Source of the DNA: Tsuneonella dongtanensis
GTDB taxonomy: Bacteria > Pseudomonadota > Alphaproteobacteria > Sphingomonadales > Sphingomonadaceae
Reading direction: 5' to 3'
NCBI RefSeq assembly: GCF_001698205.1
Contig: NZ_CP016591.1
Span: 1,488,001 to 1,552,000 of the forward strand
Length of the DNA stretch: 64,000 nucleotides
Shown: positions 36,213-47,268 of the stretch, piece by piece
How positions within the stretch are numbered: position 1 is the stretch's first letter
Layout: each line of letters starts with the position of its first letter
Position numbers and translations under genes: made by a program
Notes under the pieces: generated by a model
The model's input: only the letters and a program-made list of their open reading frames with translations
Told to the model about the DNA's origin: nothing
The model's database searches: none

Positions 36213-37165
36213 CCGTTCCTTCCGCCCCGCATGTACCCGTCCTTCTCGACGAGGTGATCGCGGCGCTGGCGCCGCAGCCGGGCGACGTGATCGTCGACGC
36301 CACGTTCGGTGCGGGTGGCTATACCCGTGCCCTGCTTGCGGCCGGCGCAACCGTGCACGCCTTCGACCGGGACCCCGATGCCATCGCCGCGGGCGAAAAG
36401 TGGCCGGAAACTGCGGAAAACCCGCCGCGGCTGGTTCTCCATCCGCGGCGATTCTCCGAAATGGTTAACGCGCTCGCCGATTCGGGTTTGGCGCGCGTCG
36501 ACGGGATCGTGTTGGATATTGGTGTGTCTTCGATGCAGCTCGACCAGGCGGCGCGCGGTTTCGCGTTTTCCGCCGACGGTCCGCTCGACATGCGCATGAG
36601 CCAGGACGGACCGACCGCCGCCGACTTTCTCAACGAAGCCGACGAAGGCGAGATCGCCGACGTGCTCTATACCTACGGCGAGGAGCGCCAGAGCCGCCGC
36701 GTCGCGCGCGCGATCGTCGCGGCGCGTCCGCTTGAGACGACAGGCGATCTCGCCCGCATCGTCCGCAAGGCGCTGGGCTATCGCGCCGGTGCACCGAAGG
36801 ACCCCGCGACCCGCAGCTTCCAGGCGGTCCGGATCCACGTGAATGCCGAGCTTGCCGAACTCGAGACTGCGCTCGCCGCTTCCGAGACCCTGCTGGGCGA
36901 AGGCGGGCGTCTTGCCGTCGTCAGCTTCCACAGCCTCGAAGATCGCATCGTCAAGCGCTTCCTCCGCGATGCATCCGCGGTGTCCGGCGGCTCGCGCCAC
37001 ATGCCCATTACCGAGGCCGCGCCCGCGACGTTCACTCGCGTGTCGAAGGGCATCCGTCCGTCCGAAGCCGAGCTCGCGCGCAACCCGCGTGCCCGTTCGG
37101 CCACCCTGCGCCACGCTGTCCGCACCGCGGCGCCGGCAAGGCCAGAAACGGTGAGGGCCGCGTGA
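36209..37165 (+). CDS. rsmH: 16S rRNA m4C1402 methyltransferase
   Basis: This 318-residue SAM-dependent methyltransferase (MraW) N4-methylates C1402 of 16S rRNA. The SAM motif is [14 protein letters not shown], and the conserved family segments [25 protein letters not shown] and [14 protein letters not shown] are present. Start GTG 36209 overlaps the mraZ stop by 4 bp. Confidence 0.97.
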   Translation: MTVPSAPHVPVLLDEVIAALAPQPGDVIVDATFGAGGYTRALLAAGATVHAFDRDPDAIAAGEKWPETAENPPRLVLHPRRFSEMVNALADSGLARVDGIVLDIGVSSMQLDQAARGFAFSADGPLDMRMSQDGPTAADFLNEADEGEIADVLYTYGEERQSRRVARAIVAARPLETTGDLARIVRKALGYRAGAPKDPATRSFQAVRIHVNAELAELETALAASETLLGEGGRLAVVSFHSLEDRIVKRFLRDASAVSGGSRHMPITEAAPATFTRVSKGIRPSEAELARNPRARSATLRHAVRTAAPARPETVRAA

Positions 37166-37641
37166 TGGTCGCCGGCAGCCGCCTCCGCCAGATCGGCTGG
37201 GCCGTTACCCTTGCGATGTGTGTCGCGCTGTTTGCTGCGCTGACCTTCAAGGTGAACTCGGTTCGCAGCGAAGTGCGTCTTGCCGAACGGCAGATCCTCG
37301 CGCTGCAGCGCGAGAAGGTGCTCCTCGAAACCGAGTTCGAGACGCGCGCCAGCCAGCAGCAGCTCGCGCAATGGAACGCGGTGGATTTCGGCTACCAGGC
37401 GCCGGGGCCCGGCCAGTACCTCGAAGGCGAGCGCCAGCTCGCCGCGCTCGGTGAACCGCGCCTGCCCGCGGCACCCAAGCCCATTCGCGTGGCGCGTGCG
37501 CCGGACACCGGAGACGAGCCGCATTTTCCGGCCATGGTTTCTCCTCTGACCGGCAAGCCCGTCAAGGCAGCCGACGACGCTGCATCACTCGCCGACAAGC
37601 TGGCCGACGGCGGAGCCTTCCTGGCCGAGGCGGGTCAGTGA
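37165..37641 (+). CDS. ftsL: Cell division protein FtsL
   Basis: This 158-residue bitopic protein has one membrane helix (about residues 10-29) and then a coiled-coil-like region (VNSVRSEVRLAERQILALQREKVLLETEFE). Its place between rsmH and ftsI is the main support, because FtsL sequences diverge. The long disordered Pro/Ala-rich tail is common in this clade. ATG 37165 overlaps the rsmH stop (TGATG); GTG 37162 is also possible. Confidence 0.82.
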   Translation: MVAGSRLRQIGWAVTLAMCVALFAALTFKVNSVRSEVRLAERQILALQREKVLLETEFETRASQQQLAQWNAVDFGYQAPGPGQYLEGERQLAALGEPRLPAAPKPIRVARAPDTGDEPHFPAMVSPLTGKPVKAADDAASLADKLADGGAFLAEAGQ

Positions 37642-39359
37642 ACGCGCTGACTTATACCGCCGCGATCCACTCGGGGCGCGTCCAGCTCGTCAACCTTCGC
37701 CAGAAGTCGCTCTCGGTCGCGCGCCTTCGGGTGCTGTTCGTGGCGGTCGCGTTCGCCGCGCTCGCCGTGGCGGCGGTCCTGCGCATCGGATATCTGGGCC
37801 TGACGGGAAGCGCCCGGGCGACCACCTCGTTCGAAGAAGCCCTGCTGCCACCGCGCGGCGAGATCACCGACCGCAACGGCGAACCGCTGGCCCGGGCCTT
37901 TCCGGCCTTCGCGCTGTGGTACAACCCTGAAGCGCTGGGTGCGGACAACCCGCTGGTCAAGTCGCCGCAACAGGTCGCGAAGGAACTCGCAGCGATCTTC
38001 CCCGACATCGACGAGACCCAGCTTGCCGATCGCCTGGCCAAGGGCAAGGCAGGCTACCTTCGTCGCCGGGTACTGCCCGAAGAGGCGAACAAGGTGCAGG
38101 CCATCGGCGAACTCGCGCTCGAGCTGCCGCAGGAAACCGACCGACACTATCCGCAAGGTTCGATGGGAGCGCACGTGCTGGGCTACGTCGGCGCCGATGG
38201 GCACGGCCGGGTGGGCATGGAAGCAGTGCTCGACAAGCAGCTGCTCGATCCCGCGACGAGAGGTCAATCCACCCCGCTGTCGATCGACGTGCGGGTGCAG
38301 GGCGCGCTGGAGGACGAACTGACCCGAGGGATGCGCGCGACCAACGCCATCGGCTCGGCCGGCATCATCCTCGATGTGGACACCGGCGAGGTCCTCGCGC
38401 TCGCGTCGCTTCCCGAATTCGACCCGAACCACATCGACCAGGCGGGCGTCGCCAACATGTTCAACCGGGTGACGAACCAGGTCTACGAGCTGGGGTCCAC
38501 CTTCAAGCCGCTGACCGTCGCCGCCGCGATCGATGCAGGCACGATCACCGACTTTGGACGGCGCTATTCGGCGCGGCCGTTCCCGATCGGCGGGTTCACG
38601 ATCAAGGACAGCCACCCGCTCGGCGATTCGCTCAACACGCCCGAAATGCTGATCCATTCCTCGAACGTGGTCACGGCGCACATGGTCGAGGAACTCGGCG
38701 CGAACCGCCTGAAGAAGACGATGGCCGATCTCGGCATGAACGCCCGGCCCGAAATCGAACTGCCGGCCCGCGGATTTCCGCTGTGGGCCAGCGGCGACTG
38801 GCCGCTGCTGCGCGGGATGACCGTCGGCTACGGGCACGGCATCGCAGTCACCCCGCTGCACCTCGCCAGCGCCTACGCGACCATGGTCAACGGCGGGATC
38901 TATCGCCCCGCGACGATGCACAAGGTCGCGCCGGGCAAGGCCGCCAAGGGCCGCCGGGTGTTCAAGGCGAGCACGTCGGCGCGGATGAACCAGCTCCTGC
39001 GCATGATCGCGGTCTACGGCACCGGCCGCAACGCCAATGCTCCGGGCTTCCGCGTCGGCGGTAAGACCGGATCGGCGGAGAAGCCCGGTGCGGGCGGCTA
39101 TCGCAAGACCACGCTGGTTTCGACCTTTGCGGCGGCGTTCCCCATGGACCGCCCGCGCTATGTCGTGATCGTAATGATGGACGAACCGAAGGGCACCATC
39201 GCCTCGAGCTTCCAGCGCACCGCCGCTTACACGGCCGCGCCGGTGGTCGGTCGCCTCGTCCCGCGCATCGGACCGATCCTGGGTGTCGCACCCGACTCTT
39301 CGCGTGACGTGGATCTTACCGATCTTGCGCCGCTGGTTCCCAAGGGGAAGGGCGAATGA
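37638..39359 (+). CDS. ftsI: Division transpeptidase FtsI (PBP3)
   Basis: This 573-residue class B penicillin-binding protein crosslinks septal peptidoglycan. It has an N-terminal membrane anchor (about residues 33-52), the PBP dimer domain, and the transpeptidase domain with Ser287 in GSTFK, HSSN and GGKTGSAEKPGAGGY. The start is GTG 37638, overlapping ftsL by 4 bp. Activity depends on FtsW and the FtsQLB complex. Confidence 0.96.
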   Translation: MNALTYTAAIHSGRVQLVNLRQKSLSVARLRVLFVAVAFAALAVAAVLRIGYLGLTGSARATTSFEEALLPPRGEITDRNGEPLARAFPAFALWYNPEALGADNPLVKSPQQVAKELAAIFPDIDETQLADRLAKGKAGYLRRRVLPEEANKVQAIGELALELPQETDRHYPQGSMGAHVLGYVGADGHGRVGMEAVLDKQLLDPATRGQSTPLSIDVRVQGALEDELTRGMRATNAIGSAGIILDVDTGEVLALASLPEFDPNHIDQAGVANMFNRVTNQVYELGSTFKPLTVAAAIDAGTITDFGRRYSARPFPIGGFTIKDSHPLGDSLNTPEMLIHSSNVVTAHMVEELGANRLKKTMADLGMNARPEIELPARGFPLWASGDWPLLRGMTVGYGHGIAVTPLHLASAYATMVNGGIYRPATMHKVAPGKAAKGRRVFKASTSARMNQLLRMIAVYGTGRNANAPGFRVGGKTGSAEKPGAGGYRKTTLVSTFAAAFPMDRPRYVVIVMMDEPKGTIASSFQRTAAYTAAPVVGRLVPRIGPILGVAPDSSRDVDLTDLAPLVPKGKGE

Positions 39360-40834
39360 AGCTGGCGCGGATAGCTGCGGCCGCCGGGTTCGACCCCGGA
39401 CCGGCCGGCGGCGAGACGATCACGGGCTTCGCGATCGACCATCGCAAGGTCGCGCCCGGCACTGTTTTCGGTGCGTTCGAGGGTGCCCGCGTCAACGGCG
39501 AGGATTTCATTCCCGCCGCCATCGCGGCGGGTGCGGTCGCGGTGGTCGCGCGGCCCGAGGCGAAGGTTGAAGGCGCGCTCCACATCGCCGACGCGCAGCC
39601 GCGCAGGATGTTCGCTCGCGCTGCCGCCGCGTTCTTCCAGCCCGTGCCCGAGACCATCGTCGCGGTGACCGGGACCAACGGCAAGACCTCGACCGTCGAG
39701 ATGACCCGCCAGCTCTGGCGCATGGCGGGCCTCAGCGCGGCGTCGATCGGCACGCTCGGTGTGACCACTCCGGACGAAAGCGTTTCGACCGGGCTGACCA
39801 CGCCCGACATCGTGACATTCCTGTCCAACATGACCGGCCTTGCGCGCGAGGGCGTTACCCACGTGGCCTACGAGGCTTCGAGCCATGGTCTCAGCCAGTT
39901 CCGCAACGAAGGGCTGCGGGTCGCGGCGGGCGCCTTTACGAATCTCAGCCGCGATCACCTGGATTACCACGAGGGCATGGAGGACTACTTCGCCGCCAAG
40001 ATGCGGCTGTTCGACGAGGTAGTCGGCTCAGAAGGCACGGCAGTGATCTGGCGCGACGGTGATGGATGGGCCGAACGCGCCGAGCGGCACGCGCGGACCG
40101 GGGGGTTGCGCGTGCTTTCGGTGGGCGGCGAGGGGGAGGATATCCGCCTCGTCGCCCGCACTCCGGGTCATTTGGGCCAGATGCTCGAGATCGAGCATGG
40201 CGGGACGACCCGCAAGGTCAACCTGCCGCTGATCGGCGCCTACCAGGCCGCCAACGCGCTCGTCGCGGCGGGGCTCGTCATCGCCACGGGAGGAGACCCG
40301 GCTGCCACGTTCGACGGATTGACCCGGCTGCAACCGGTGCGCGGCAGGCTCGAAAGAGCCGCGCTCAACCGTGCAGGGGCGCCGGTCTATGTCGATTACG
40401 CGCATACGCCCGACGCGCTCGAGGCGGCGATCGCGGCGCTCCGGCCGCACGTTTCGGACAGCCCGCGTGGACGGCTCATCGTGGTCTTCGGCGCGGGCGG
40501 TGACCGCGACGCCGGCAAGCGCGCCGAAATGGGCCGCGTCGCGGCGGAGCGCGCCGACGTGGTCATCGTCACCGACGACAATCCCCGCGGCGAAGATCCT
40601 GCGGCGATCCGCCGCCAGGTGATGGACGGTGCCTATGGCGCGCGGGAGATCGGGGATCGCCGCGCGGCCATCGCCGCCGCCGTGGCACTGGCGCAGGCGG
40701 GCGACATCGTCCTCGTCGCAGGCAAGGGCCACGAACAGGGCCAGATCGTCGGATCGGGAGAAGACATGAAGATACTGCCGTTCGACGACGTGACCGTGGC
40801 GCGCGAAGCCGCCGCGGCGGGCGGCGCCGCATGA
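39356..40834 (+). CDS. murE: UDP-MurNAc-tripeptide synthetase (meso-DAP adding)
   Basis: This 492-residue Mur ligase adds the third residue to UDP-MurNAc-L-Ala-D-Glu. The P-loop is GTNGKTST near residue 107. The DDNPRGEDP motif (near residue 403) is the DAP-binding signature, so the substrate is meso-diaminopimelate rather than lysine. A 4-bp ATGA overlap links it to ftsI and another to murF. Confidence 0.97.
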   Translation: MKLARIAAAAGFDPGPAGGETITGFAIDHRKVAPGTVFGAFEGARVNGEDFIPAAIAAGAVAVVARPEAKVEGALHIADAQPRRMFARAAAAFFQPVPETIVAVTGTNGKTSTVEMTRQLWRMAGLSAASIGTLGVTTPDESVSTGLTTPDIVTFLSNMTGLAREGVTHVAYEASSHGLSQFRNEGLRVAAGAFTNLSRDHLDYHEGMEDYFAAKMRLFDEVVGSEGTAVIWRDGDGWAERAERHARTGGLRVLSVGGEGEDIRLVARTPGHLGQMLEIEHGGTTRKVNLPLIGAYQAANALVAAGLVIATGGDPAATFDGLTRLQPVRGRLERAALNRAGAPVYVDYAHTPDALEAAIAALRPHVSDSPRGRLIVVFGAGGDRDAGKRAEMGRVAAERADVVIVTDDNPRGEDPAAIRRQVMDGAYGAREIGDRRAAIAAAVALAQAGDIVLVAGKGHEQGQIVGSGEDMKILPFDDVTVAREAAAAGGAA

Positions 40835-42288
40835 GCCGCCATCCCGCCCTGAAGGCCTGGCCGCGGCAGAAGCGCGACAGCCTGCGGATCGCCCTGTGGA
40901 CCGCCGAGGAGATCGCCGCGGCCACAGGCGGCAAGGCCAGCGGCGCGTTCCAGTGCGCCGGGGTCGAGATCGACAGCCGCGACGTGCGCTCGGGCGACCT
41001 CTTCGTCGCGCTGAAGGGCGAAGCGACCGACGGCCATCGCTTCGTCGACAAGGCCTTTGCAAACGGCGCCGCGGCGGCGCTGGTGAGCGAGCCGATCGAC
41101 TGGCCGCACGTGCTCGTCGCCGATACCACGCAGGCGCTGGAAGCGCTCGCCGCCGCCGCGCGGGATCGCGCCGACGCGGTGCGCGTCGGCGTCACCGGTT
41201 CGGTCGGCAAGACCGGGGTCAAGGAAGCGATTTTCGCCGCGCTCGACCGCGCGAGCCGCGGGGCGGCGCACCGGTCGGTCCGCAGCTACAACAACCACGT
41301 CGGCGTTCCGCTGAGCCTTGCCCGCATGCCCGGGCGCGCCAAATTCGGCGTGTTCGAGATGGGTATGAACCACGCGGGCGAGATCGACGCGCTGACCGTG
41401 CAGGTGCAGCCCCATGTCGCGGTGATCACCACCATCGCCCCGGCGCACATCGAGAACCTGGGGTCGATGGAGGCCATCGCCGACGCCAAGTCTGAGATCT
41501 TCGCCGGCCTCGTCGAAGGCGGTACCGCCGTCATCCCGACCGATACGCCTTACTACGAGCGCCTGCTGGTCAACGCGCGCAATGCGGGTGTCGAGGTCAT
41601 GACATTCGGTCGCGCCGCCGGATCGGACGCGCGGCTGCTCGATGCGATCCCGTCGGCCAACGGCGGCTCGCTCGTCACTGCCGACATCGACGGGACGCGG
41701 CTGTGCTATTCGGTCGCCGAGCCGGGCGAGCACTGGATCCTCAATTCGCTGGCCGTCATGGCGGCGGTCAAGGTGGCGGGCGGCGACCTGGCGGCGGCGG
41801 GTCTTGCGCTGGCGGAGATGGGCGGTCTCAAGGGTCGCGGCGCGCGCCACCGGATCGCGGTGCCCGGCGGGCACGCGCTGGTGATCGACGAGAGCTACAA
41901 TGCCAATCCCGCCTCGATGCGCGCGACCCTGCGCCAGCTTGGCCAGACCCCCGCCACGCGGCGGATCGCGGTGCTCGGCAGCATGAAGGAACTGGGCGAT
42001 TTCGCTCCTGCCATGCACGCACAATTGATTGAACCTGTCGCCGAGGCGCATGTCGACCATCTGGTGCTGGTCGGCGACGAGATGCGCAGCCTCGCGCGCG
42101 AACTGGGGAAAGGCGCTGCCACCGCGCTTGCCGCTCCCTTGACCTTCGCGCATTGCGAGGGTCCCGGCGAAGCAATCGCGGCGCTGGAGGAGTTCGGGCT
42201 CGCAGGCGGCGATGCGGTGTTGGTCAAGGGATCGAATTCGGTCGGTCTCGGGAGGCTGGTGGCGCACCTCGTCGACCGCGGTCGTTAG
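40831..42288 (+). CDS. murF: UDP-MurNAc-tripeptide-D-Ala-D-Ala ligase
   Basis: This 485-residue Mur ligase adds D-Ala-D-Ala to the stem. The P-loop is GSVGKTGVKE near residue 127, and the SYNNHVGVPLSLARM segment is typical of MurF. It overlaps murE by ATGA and is separated from mraY by 12 bp, the only gap of its kind within the mur part of the cluster. Confidence 0.97.
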   Translation: MSRHPALKAWPRQKRDSLRIALWTAEEIAAATGGKASGAFQCAGVEIDSRDVRSGDLFVALKGEATDGHRFVDKAFANGAAAALVSEPIDWPHVLVADTTQALEALAAAARDRADAVRVGVTGSVGKTGVKEAIFAALDRASRGAAHRSVRSYNNHVGVPLSLARMPGRAKFGVFEMGMNHAGEIDALTVQVQPHVAVITTIAPAHIENLGSMEAIADAKSEIFAGLVEGGTAVIPTDTPYYERLLVNARNAGVEVMTFGRAAGSDARLLDAIPSANGGSLVTADIDGTRLCYSVAEPGEHWILNSLAVMAAVKVAGGDLAAAGLALAEMGGLKGRGARHRIAVPGGHALVIDESYNANPASMRATLRQLGQTPATRRIAVLGSMKELGDFAPAMHAQLIEPVAEAHVDHLVLVGDEMRSLARELGKGAATALAAPLTFAHCEGPGEAIAALEEFGLAGGDAVLVKGSNSVGLGRLVAHLVDRGR

Positions 42289-42300
42289 GCGAAGAGACGA

Positions 42301-43371
42301 ATGCTGTACTTGCTCGCCGAGTGGATGGGTTTCGAGGGACTGTTCAACCTCGTCCGCTACCAGACCTTCCGCTCGGGCGCGACGCTGATGACCGCGCTCG
42401 TGATCGGCCTCATCATTGGACCGCGCTTCATCGACCTCTTGCGCGTGCGCCAGGGCAAGGGCCAGCCGATCCGCGAGGACGGCCCGCAGAGCCACCTCGC
42501 CAAGCGCGGCACGCCGACGATGGGCGGGCTAATGATCCTTACCAGCCTGATGCTGTCGCTGCTGATCTGGATGGATTTGCGCAACCCGTTCGTCTGGGCC
42601 TGCGTCGCGGTGACGCTGGGCTTCGGGATCATCGGCTTCCTCGACGATTACGACAAGGTGACCAAGGCGAGCCACAAGGGCGTGTCGGGCCGGGTGCGGC
42701 TGCTGCTCGAATTCATCGTGGCGGGCGTGGCGAGCTATATCGTGGTCAGCCAGATCAGCACGGTGCTCTACGTGCCGTTCCTCGTCCAGTCGGGCATTCC
42801 GCTGGGTCCGTTCTACTACGTCTTCGCGGCGCTGGTGATCGTGGGGGCGGGCAACGCGGTGAACCTGACCGACGGGCTCGACGGCCTCGCCACGATGCCG
42901 GTGATCATCGCCGCGGGCACTTTCGCGATCATCTCGTACCTCGCGGGCCGCGCGGACTTTTCGGAGTATCTCGGCATTCCGCACGTTCCGGGCGCGGGGG
43001 AGCTCGCGATCTTCTGCGCGGCGATCATGGGCGCGGGCCTCGCCTTCCTGTGGTTCAACGCGCCGCCTGCCGCGGTGTTCATGGGCGATACCGGCAGCCT
43101 TGCCCTCGGCGGAGCGCTCGGTGCGATCGCGGTCGCCAGCCACCACGAGATCGTTCTCGCGGTCGTCGGCGGGCTGTTCGTGTTCGAGGCGCTGTCGGTC
43201 ATCATCCAGGTGTTCTGGTTCAAGCGCACCGGCCGCCGCGTGTTCCGCATGGCGCCGATCCACCACCATTTTGAGCAGCTCGGCTGGAGCGAGAGCAAGG
43301 TCGTGATCCGGTTCTGGATCGTGGCGATCGTGCTCGCGCTGATCGGGCTTTCCACGCTGAAGCTGCGGTGA
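42301..43371 (+). CDS. mraY: Phospho-MurNAc-pentapeptide translocase
   Basis: This 356-residue, ten-helix membrane enzyme moves phospho-MurNAc-pentapeptide onto undecaprenyl phosphate, giving lipid I. Hallmarks are FLDDYDKV (catalytic Asp-Asp), [29 protein letters not shown] and the HHH-type loop [11 protein letters not shown]. The protein is of normal length and full sequence. Confidence 0.98.
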   Translation: MLYLLAEWMGFEGLFNLVRYQTFRSGATLMTALVIGLIIGPRFIDLLRVRQGKGQPIREDGPQSHLAKRGTPTMGGLMILTSLMLSLLIWMDLRNPFVWACVAVTLGFGIIGFLDDYDKVTKASHKGVSGRVRLLLEFIVAGVASYIVVSQISTVLYVPFLVQSGIPLGPFYYVFAALVIVGAGNAVNLTDGLDGLATMPVIIAAGTFAIISYLAGRADFSEYLGIPHVPGAGELAIFCAAIMGAGLAFLWFNAPPAAVFMGDTGSLALGGALGAIAVASHHEIVLAVVGGLFVFEALSVIIQVFWFKRTGRRVFRMAPIHHHFEQLGWSESKVVIRFWIVAIVLALIGLSTLKLR

Positions 43372-44783
43372 TCACGAGCCCCGCCTTCAAGGACAAGAAG
43401 TACGCCGTCCTCGGACTTGCGCGCAGCGGGCTGGCGGCGGTCGACGCCCTGGTGGCGAGCGGGGCGCGGGTGACCGCGTGGGACCGGCAGGACAACGCGC
43501 GGGCGAAGGTCGATCCGGCAAACGTGCTGCTCGCCGATCCGCTCGAGATCGACCTCACCGGATACGACGGCGTGGTGGTCTCGCCCGGCGTGCCGCTCAA
43601 CGCCCACCCTATCGCCCCGCGCGCAGCGCAATTCGGCGTGCCGGTGATCGGCGATATCGAACTGTTCGCGCAGGCCCGCGCCAGCCTGCCCCCGCACAAG
43701 GTCGTCGGCATCACCGGCACCAACGGCAAGAGCACCACCACCGCGCTGGTCCACCACATCCTTAAGACCGCGGGCGTGCCGACCACGATGGGCGGCAACA
43801 TCGGCATCCCGATCCTGTCCCAGGACCCGCTTCCGGAGGGCGGGGTCTACGTGCTCGAGCTGTCGAGCTACCAGATCGACCTGACCCAGAGCCTCGATTG
43901 CGACGTGGCGGTGCTGCTCAATGTGACGCCGGATCACCTTGATCGGTACGAGAGCTTCGAGGCCTATGCGGCGAGCAAGTTCCGTCTTATTCGTATGCAA
44001 TCGGACGAGCACTCATGGGTGTCGACCGACGATGCGATGGTCCGCAAGATGGACCATGAAGCGGAAGACTTGATCGGACCTAATGGCGGCGATCGTTCGT
44101 TTCCTGTCAGCACAGCCAGCGATGACGGCCTCGTGTCCGTGTTCGAAGGGCTGGCGCAGACACGAAGTGGGCGTATTGGCTTCCAACACAATTGGCCGAG
44201 CCTGCAAGGTCCGCACAATGCCCAGAACGCTGCAGCTGCAATTGCTGTCTCTCGACTTCTCGGACTTGAGCTGAACGAAATCTCGGAGGCCCTCCGCACC
44301 TTCACCGGCCTCCCGCACCGCATGGAGCGCGTCGCCACCCACAACGGCGTGCTGTTCGTCAACGACAGCAAGGCGACCAACACCGACAGCACCGCCCCCG
44401 CGCTCGCCGCCTTCCCGCCCGAAAACGGCCAGCCTCGCATCCACTGGATCGTCGGCGGCCTGCCCAAGGAGGACGGGCTCGGCGCGACCGAGCAGCACCT
44501 CGCCAACGTCAAGGCGGCCTACACTATCGGAGAGGCGGGCCCGCGCTTCGCCGAGCTGCTGACCGGCCGCGTGCCGGTCGTGCGCGCCGAGATGATGTGC
44601 AACGCGGTCCGCGAAGCGATGGCGGCGGCGGTTCCGGGCGACGTGGTGATGCTCAGCCCCGCCTGCGCCAGCTTCGACCAGTTCAAGGACTACGAGCAGC
44701 GCGGCGAGCGCTTCCGCCAGTTCGTCGCCGCGCTGGCCGAGGACCCTGCCGCGGACCCGTGCGCAGAGGACGCGAGCGCATGA
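43368..44783 (+). CDS. murD: UDP-MurNAc-L-Ala-D-Glu ligase
   Basis: This 471-residue enzyme adds D-Glu to UDP-MurNAc-L-Ala. The P-loop is [13 protein letters not shown] near residue 120, and LELSSYQID follows. Start GTG 43368 overlaps mraY by 4 bp. Bases 43921-44280 have lower G+C (about 57 percent against 70 or more in neighbouring stretches) and changed codon use (e.g. CTTATTCGT), with a sharp edge at 44281. The frame remains intact and the conserved residues are present. Confidence 0.97.
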   Translation: MITSPAFKDKKYAVLGLARSGLAAVDALVASGARVTAWDRQDNARAKVDPANVLLADPLEIDLTGYDGVVVSPGVPLNAHPIAPRAAQFGVPVIGDIELFAQARASLPPHKVVGITGTNGKSTTTALVHHILKTAGVPTTMGGNIGIPILSQDPLPEGGVYVLELSSYQIDLTQSLDCDVAVLLNVTPDHLDRYESFEAYAASKFRLIRMQSDEHSWVSTDDAMVRKMDHEAEDLIGPNGGDRSFPVSTASDDGLVSVFEGLAQTRSGRIGFQHNWPSLQGPHNAQNAAAAIAVSRLLGLELNEISEALRTFTGLPHRMERVATHNGVLFVNDSKATNTDSTAPALAAFPPENGQPRIHWIVGGLPKEDGLGATEQHLANVKAAYTIGEAGPRFAELLTGRVPVVRAEMMCNAVREAMAAAVPGDVVMLSPACASFDQFKDYEQRGERFRQFVAALAEDPAADPCAEDASA

Positions 44784-46003
44784 TCGAGCGGCCCTATATT
44801 CCCCGTGCCGGCTCTCCTGCAGCCGCGCAGCCGCGCTATCCGGTCTCGACCGGCGCGCAGTTCAAGGTCTGGTGGCGCGAGGTCGACCGCGTGCTGCTGG
44901 GGCTCGTCCTGCTGCTCATGACGGTCGGCACCGCCGCGGTCTTCGCCGCAAGTCCGGCGAGTGCGCATCGGCTTTCGACCGCGAACGTCAAGCTGCCCGA
45001 GCTCTACTTCTACTGGGCGCACCTGCGCTGGCAGGCGGTCGGCCTGGTGTTCCTGTTCGCTGCGTCGGCACTGAGCCGCGAGAACGCGCGCCGGGTCGGC
45101 ATCGTGCTCGCGGGCGCAATGCTGTTCTTCCTGATGCTGGTCCCCATCGTCGGCAGCGAGGTGAACGGCGCGCAGCGGTGGATCAGCCTCGGCATCGCGG
45201 GCTTCCAGCCGTCCGAATTCCTCAAGCCCGGCTTCGCAATCCTGCTTGCGTGGATCGTGTCGTGGCGGCTGCGCGATCCCAACCTGCCGGTGCTGGTCAT
45301 GGTGACGGGGCTGATGGGTTTCGTCGCCGCGCTGATGATGATGCAGCCGGACTTCGGCGGCACCATCCTGTTCGCGGGCGTCTGGTTCGTGATCGTGCTG
45401 CTCGCGGGCATCCCGCTGAAGCGTGTCGGCATGCTGATCGGCGGCGGCGTGGTGGCGGTGACGGCGACCTATTTCCTCTACGACAACGCGCGCCACCGCA
45501 TCGACGCGTTCCTCGGCGGCGGTACCGCGTTCGACCAGGTGGACCTTGCCAGCCGCACGCTGCTCGCCGGCGGATGGACCGGCAGCGGGCTGTGGCTGGG
45601 CGTGCGCAAGATGAACCTGCCCGAAGCGCACACCGACTACATCTTCAGCGTGATCGGCGAGGAATTCGGCCTCATCACCTGCGCGCTCGTGGTCTGCCTT
45701 TTCCTCGCCATCGTGGTGCGCGTCCTGACGCGGCTGGTGGACGAGGACGACCTGTTCACGCTGCTCGCCTCGGCCGGGCTGATCACCCAGATCGGCGGGC
45801 AGGCGTTCATCAACATCCTCGTCAACCTGCAGCTCTTCCCGTCGAAGGGAATGACCCTGCCGCTGGTGAGCTATGGCGGTTCGTCGACGATAGCGGTCTG
45901 TCTGGCGGTCGGGCTGCTGGTGGCTTTGACGCGGCGCAATCCCTTCCTCTACCGCGAGACCCCCGGTTTGCGGGAGCTGATCGCGAAGGAGCTGAATGGA
46001 TGA
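44780..46003 (+). CDS. ftsW: Lipid II polymerase FtsW
   Basis: This 407-residue SEDS glycosyltransferase polymerises septal glycan together with FtsI. It has ten or so hydrophobic segments and the SEDS features FQPSEFLKPGFAI, MMMQPDFGGTILF, SRTLLAGGWTGSGLWLG and LPLVSYGGSS. The start ATG 44780 overlaps murD by ATGA. Confidence 0.96.
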   Translation: MIERPYIPRAGSPAAAQPRYPVSTGAQFKVWWREVDRVLLGLVLLLMTVGTAAVFAASPASAHRLSTANVKLPELYFYWAHLRWQAVGLVFLFAASALSRENARRVGIVLAGAMLFFLMLVPIVGSEVNGAQRWISLGIAGFQPSEFLKPGFAILLAWIVSWRLRDPNLPVLVMVTGLMGFVAALMMMQPDFGGTILFAGVWFVIVLLAGIPLKRVGMLIGGGVVAVTATYFLYDNARHRIDAFLGGGTAFDQVDLASRTLLAGGWTGSGLWLGVRKMNLPEAHTDYIFSVIGEEFGLITCALVVCLFLAIVVRVLTRLVDEDDLFTLLASAGLITQIGGQAFINILVNLQLFPSKGMTLPLVSYGGSSTIAVCLAVGLLVALTRRNPFLYRETPGLRELIAKELNG

Positions 46004-47268
46004 CCGGCGCCAGCCGCCACTACGTACTCGCCGCGGGCGGAACCGGCGGGCACCTGATCCCCGCGTTCGCGCTCGCCGCCGAGCTGCACGCGCGCGGACA
46101 CCACGTCGCGCTGGTGACCGACGAGCGCGGCGCGAAGCTGCCGGGCAAGCCCGATTTCCTCCCCGCGCACGTGATCCCCGCCAGCAAGCTCGGCAAGAAC
46201 CCGCTGCGCTGGCCCTCCGGCGTCCGCGCGATCATGGATGGTCGCGCGATGGCGATGCGGCTCTACGAGAGCTTCCAGCCCAGCGCCATCGTCGGCTTCG
46301 GCGGCTATCCGGTCTTTCCCGCGCTGCTCGCCGCGATGGCGTGCGAGGTGCCGAGCGTCATCCACGAACAGAACGCGGTGCTCGGGCGGGTGAACCGGTT
46401 CTTCGCCGGGCGCGTCGACGCGATCGCCACCGCCTATCCCGAGGTCGCGCGGCTGAACCCCAAGCACGCCGGCAAGGTCCATCTCGTCGGCAACCCGGTG
46501 CGCGCGGAAGTCCTCTCTCTGCGCGACGAGCCGTTTCCGGCCTTCGTGGAGGACGGCCTGCTGCGGGTTCTGGTGACCGGCGGCAGCCAGGGCGCGCGGG
46601 TGCTGAGCGAGGTCGTGCCCGACGGGCTGGCGATGCTCCAGCCCGCGCTGCGCCAGCGGTTGCAGGTGACCCAGCAATGCCGGCCCGAGGATATCGACGC
46701 GGTTCGCGCGCGCTACCGCAGCCACGACATCCCGGCGGAGCTGGCGACCTATTTCGAGGACATGGCGACGCGCCTCGCCGACGCGCACCTGTTCATCGGC
46801 CGCGCGGGCGCGAGCACCATCGCCGAACTGACCGCGGTCGGCCGCCCGGCGATCCTCGTGCCGCTGCCGATCGCGACCGACGATCACCAGGCCGCGAATT
46901 GCCGGGAAATCGTGAAAGCCGGCGGTGCACGAATGATCCGTCAGCCCATGAGCACCGTGGGAGTGCCGGAGGGGAGCAGCGATTCCGCTAACGCGCGGCG
47001 GCGAAAGCAGTCGGAAATCTTCCAGAAACTCGCAAAGGACATCTCGCGCCAGATCCAGGCGATGGCGCAGCATCCCGAAACGCTGGCGACCGCCGCGCAC
47101 GGCGCCTGGAACTGCGGCCGGCCCAGGGCGGTCGAAGACCTCGCCGACCTGGTCGAGAGCTTCGGCGGGGCCGAACTGATGGACGTGATCCGCGTCGGCG
47201 GCAACAACGCCCGCGGCGCGAGCCAGGGCGCGGTGGCGGGGCAGGGCGCTGCGAGAGACCGGGCATGA
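46000..47268 (+). CDS. murG: UDP-GlcNAc transferase MurG
   Basis: This 422-residue enzyme makes lipid II from lipid I. The GT-B signature [10 protein letters not shown] is at residues 14-23, and [24 protein letters not shown] is the sugar-nucleotide site. The family is usually about 360 residues: here an insertion of some 20 residues follows IRQPMSTV, and a Gly/Ala-rich tail of about 30 residues ends the protein. It overlaps ftsW and murC by ATGA. Confidence 0.96.
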   Translation: MTGASRHYVLAAGGTGGHLIPAFALAAELHARGHHVALVTDERGAKLPGKPDFLPAHVIPASKLGKNPLRWPSGVRAIMDGRAMAMRLYESFQPSAIVGFGGYPVFPALLAAMACEVPSVIHEQNAVLGRVNRFFAGRVDAIATAYPEVARLNPKHAGKVHLVGNPVRAEVLSLRDEPFPAFVEDGLLRVLVTGGSQGARVLSEVVPDGLAMLQPALRQRLQVTQQCRPEDIDAVRARYRSHDIPAELATYFEDMATRLADAHLFIGRAGASTIAELTAVGRPAILVPLPIATDDHQAANCREIVKAGGARMIRQPMSTVGVPEGSSDSANARRRKQSEIFQKLAKDISRQIQAMAQHPETLATAAHGAWNCGRPRAVEDLADLVESFGGAELMDVIRVGGNNARGASQGAVAGQGAARDRA

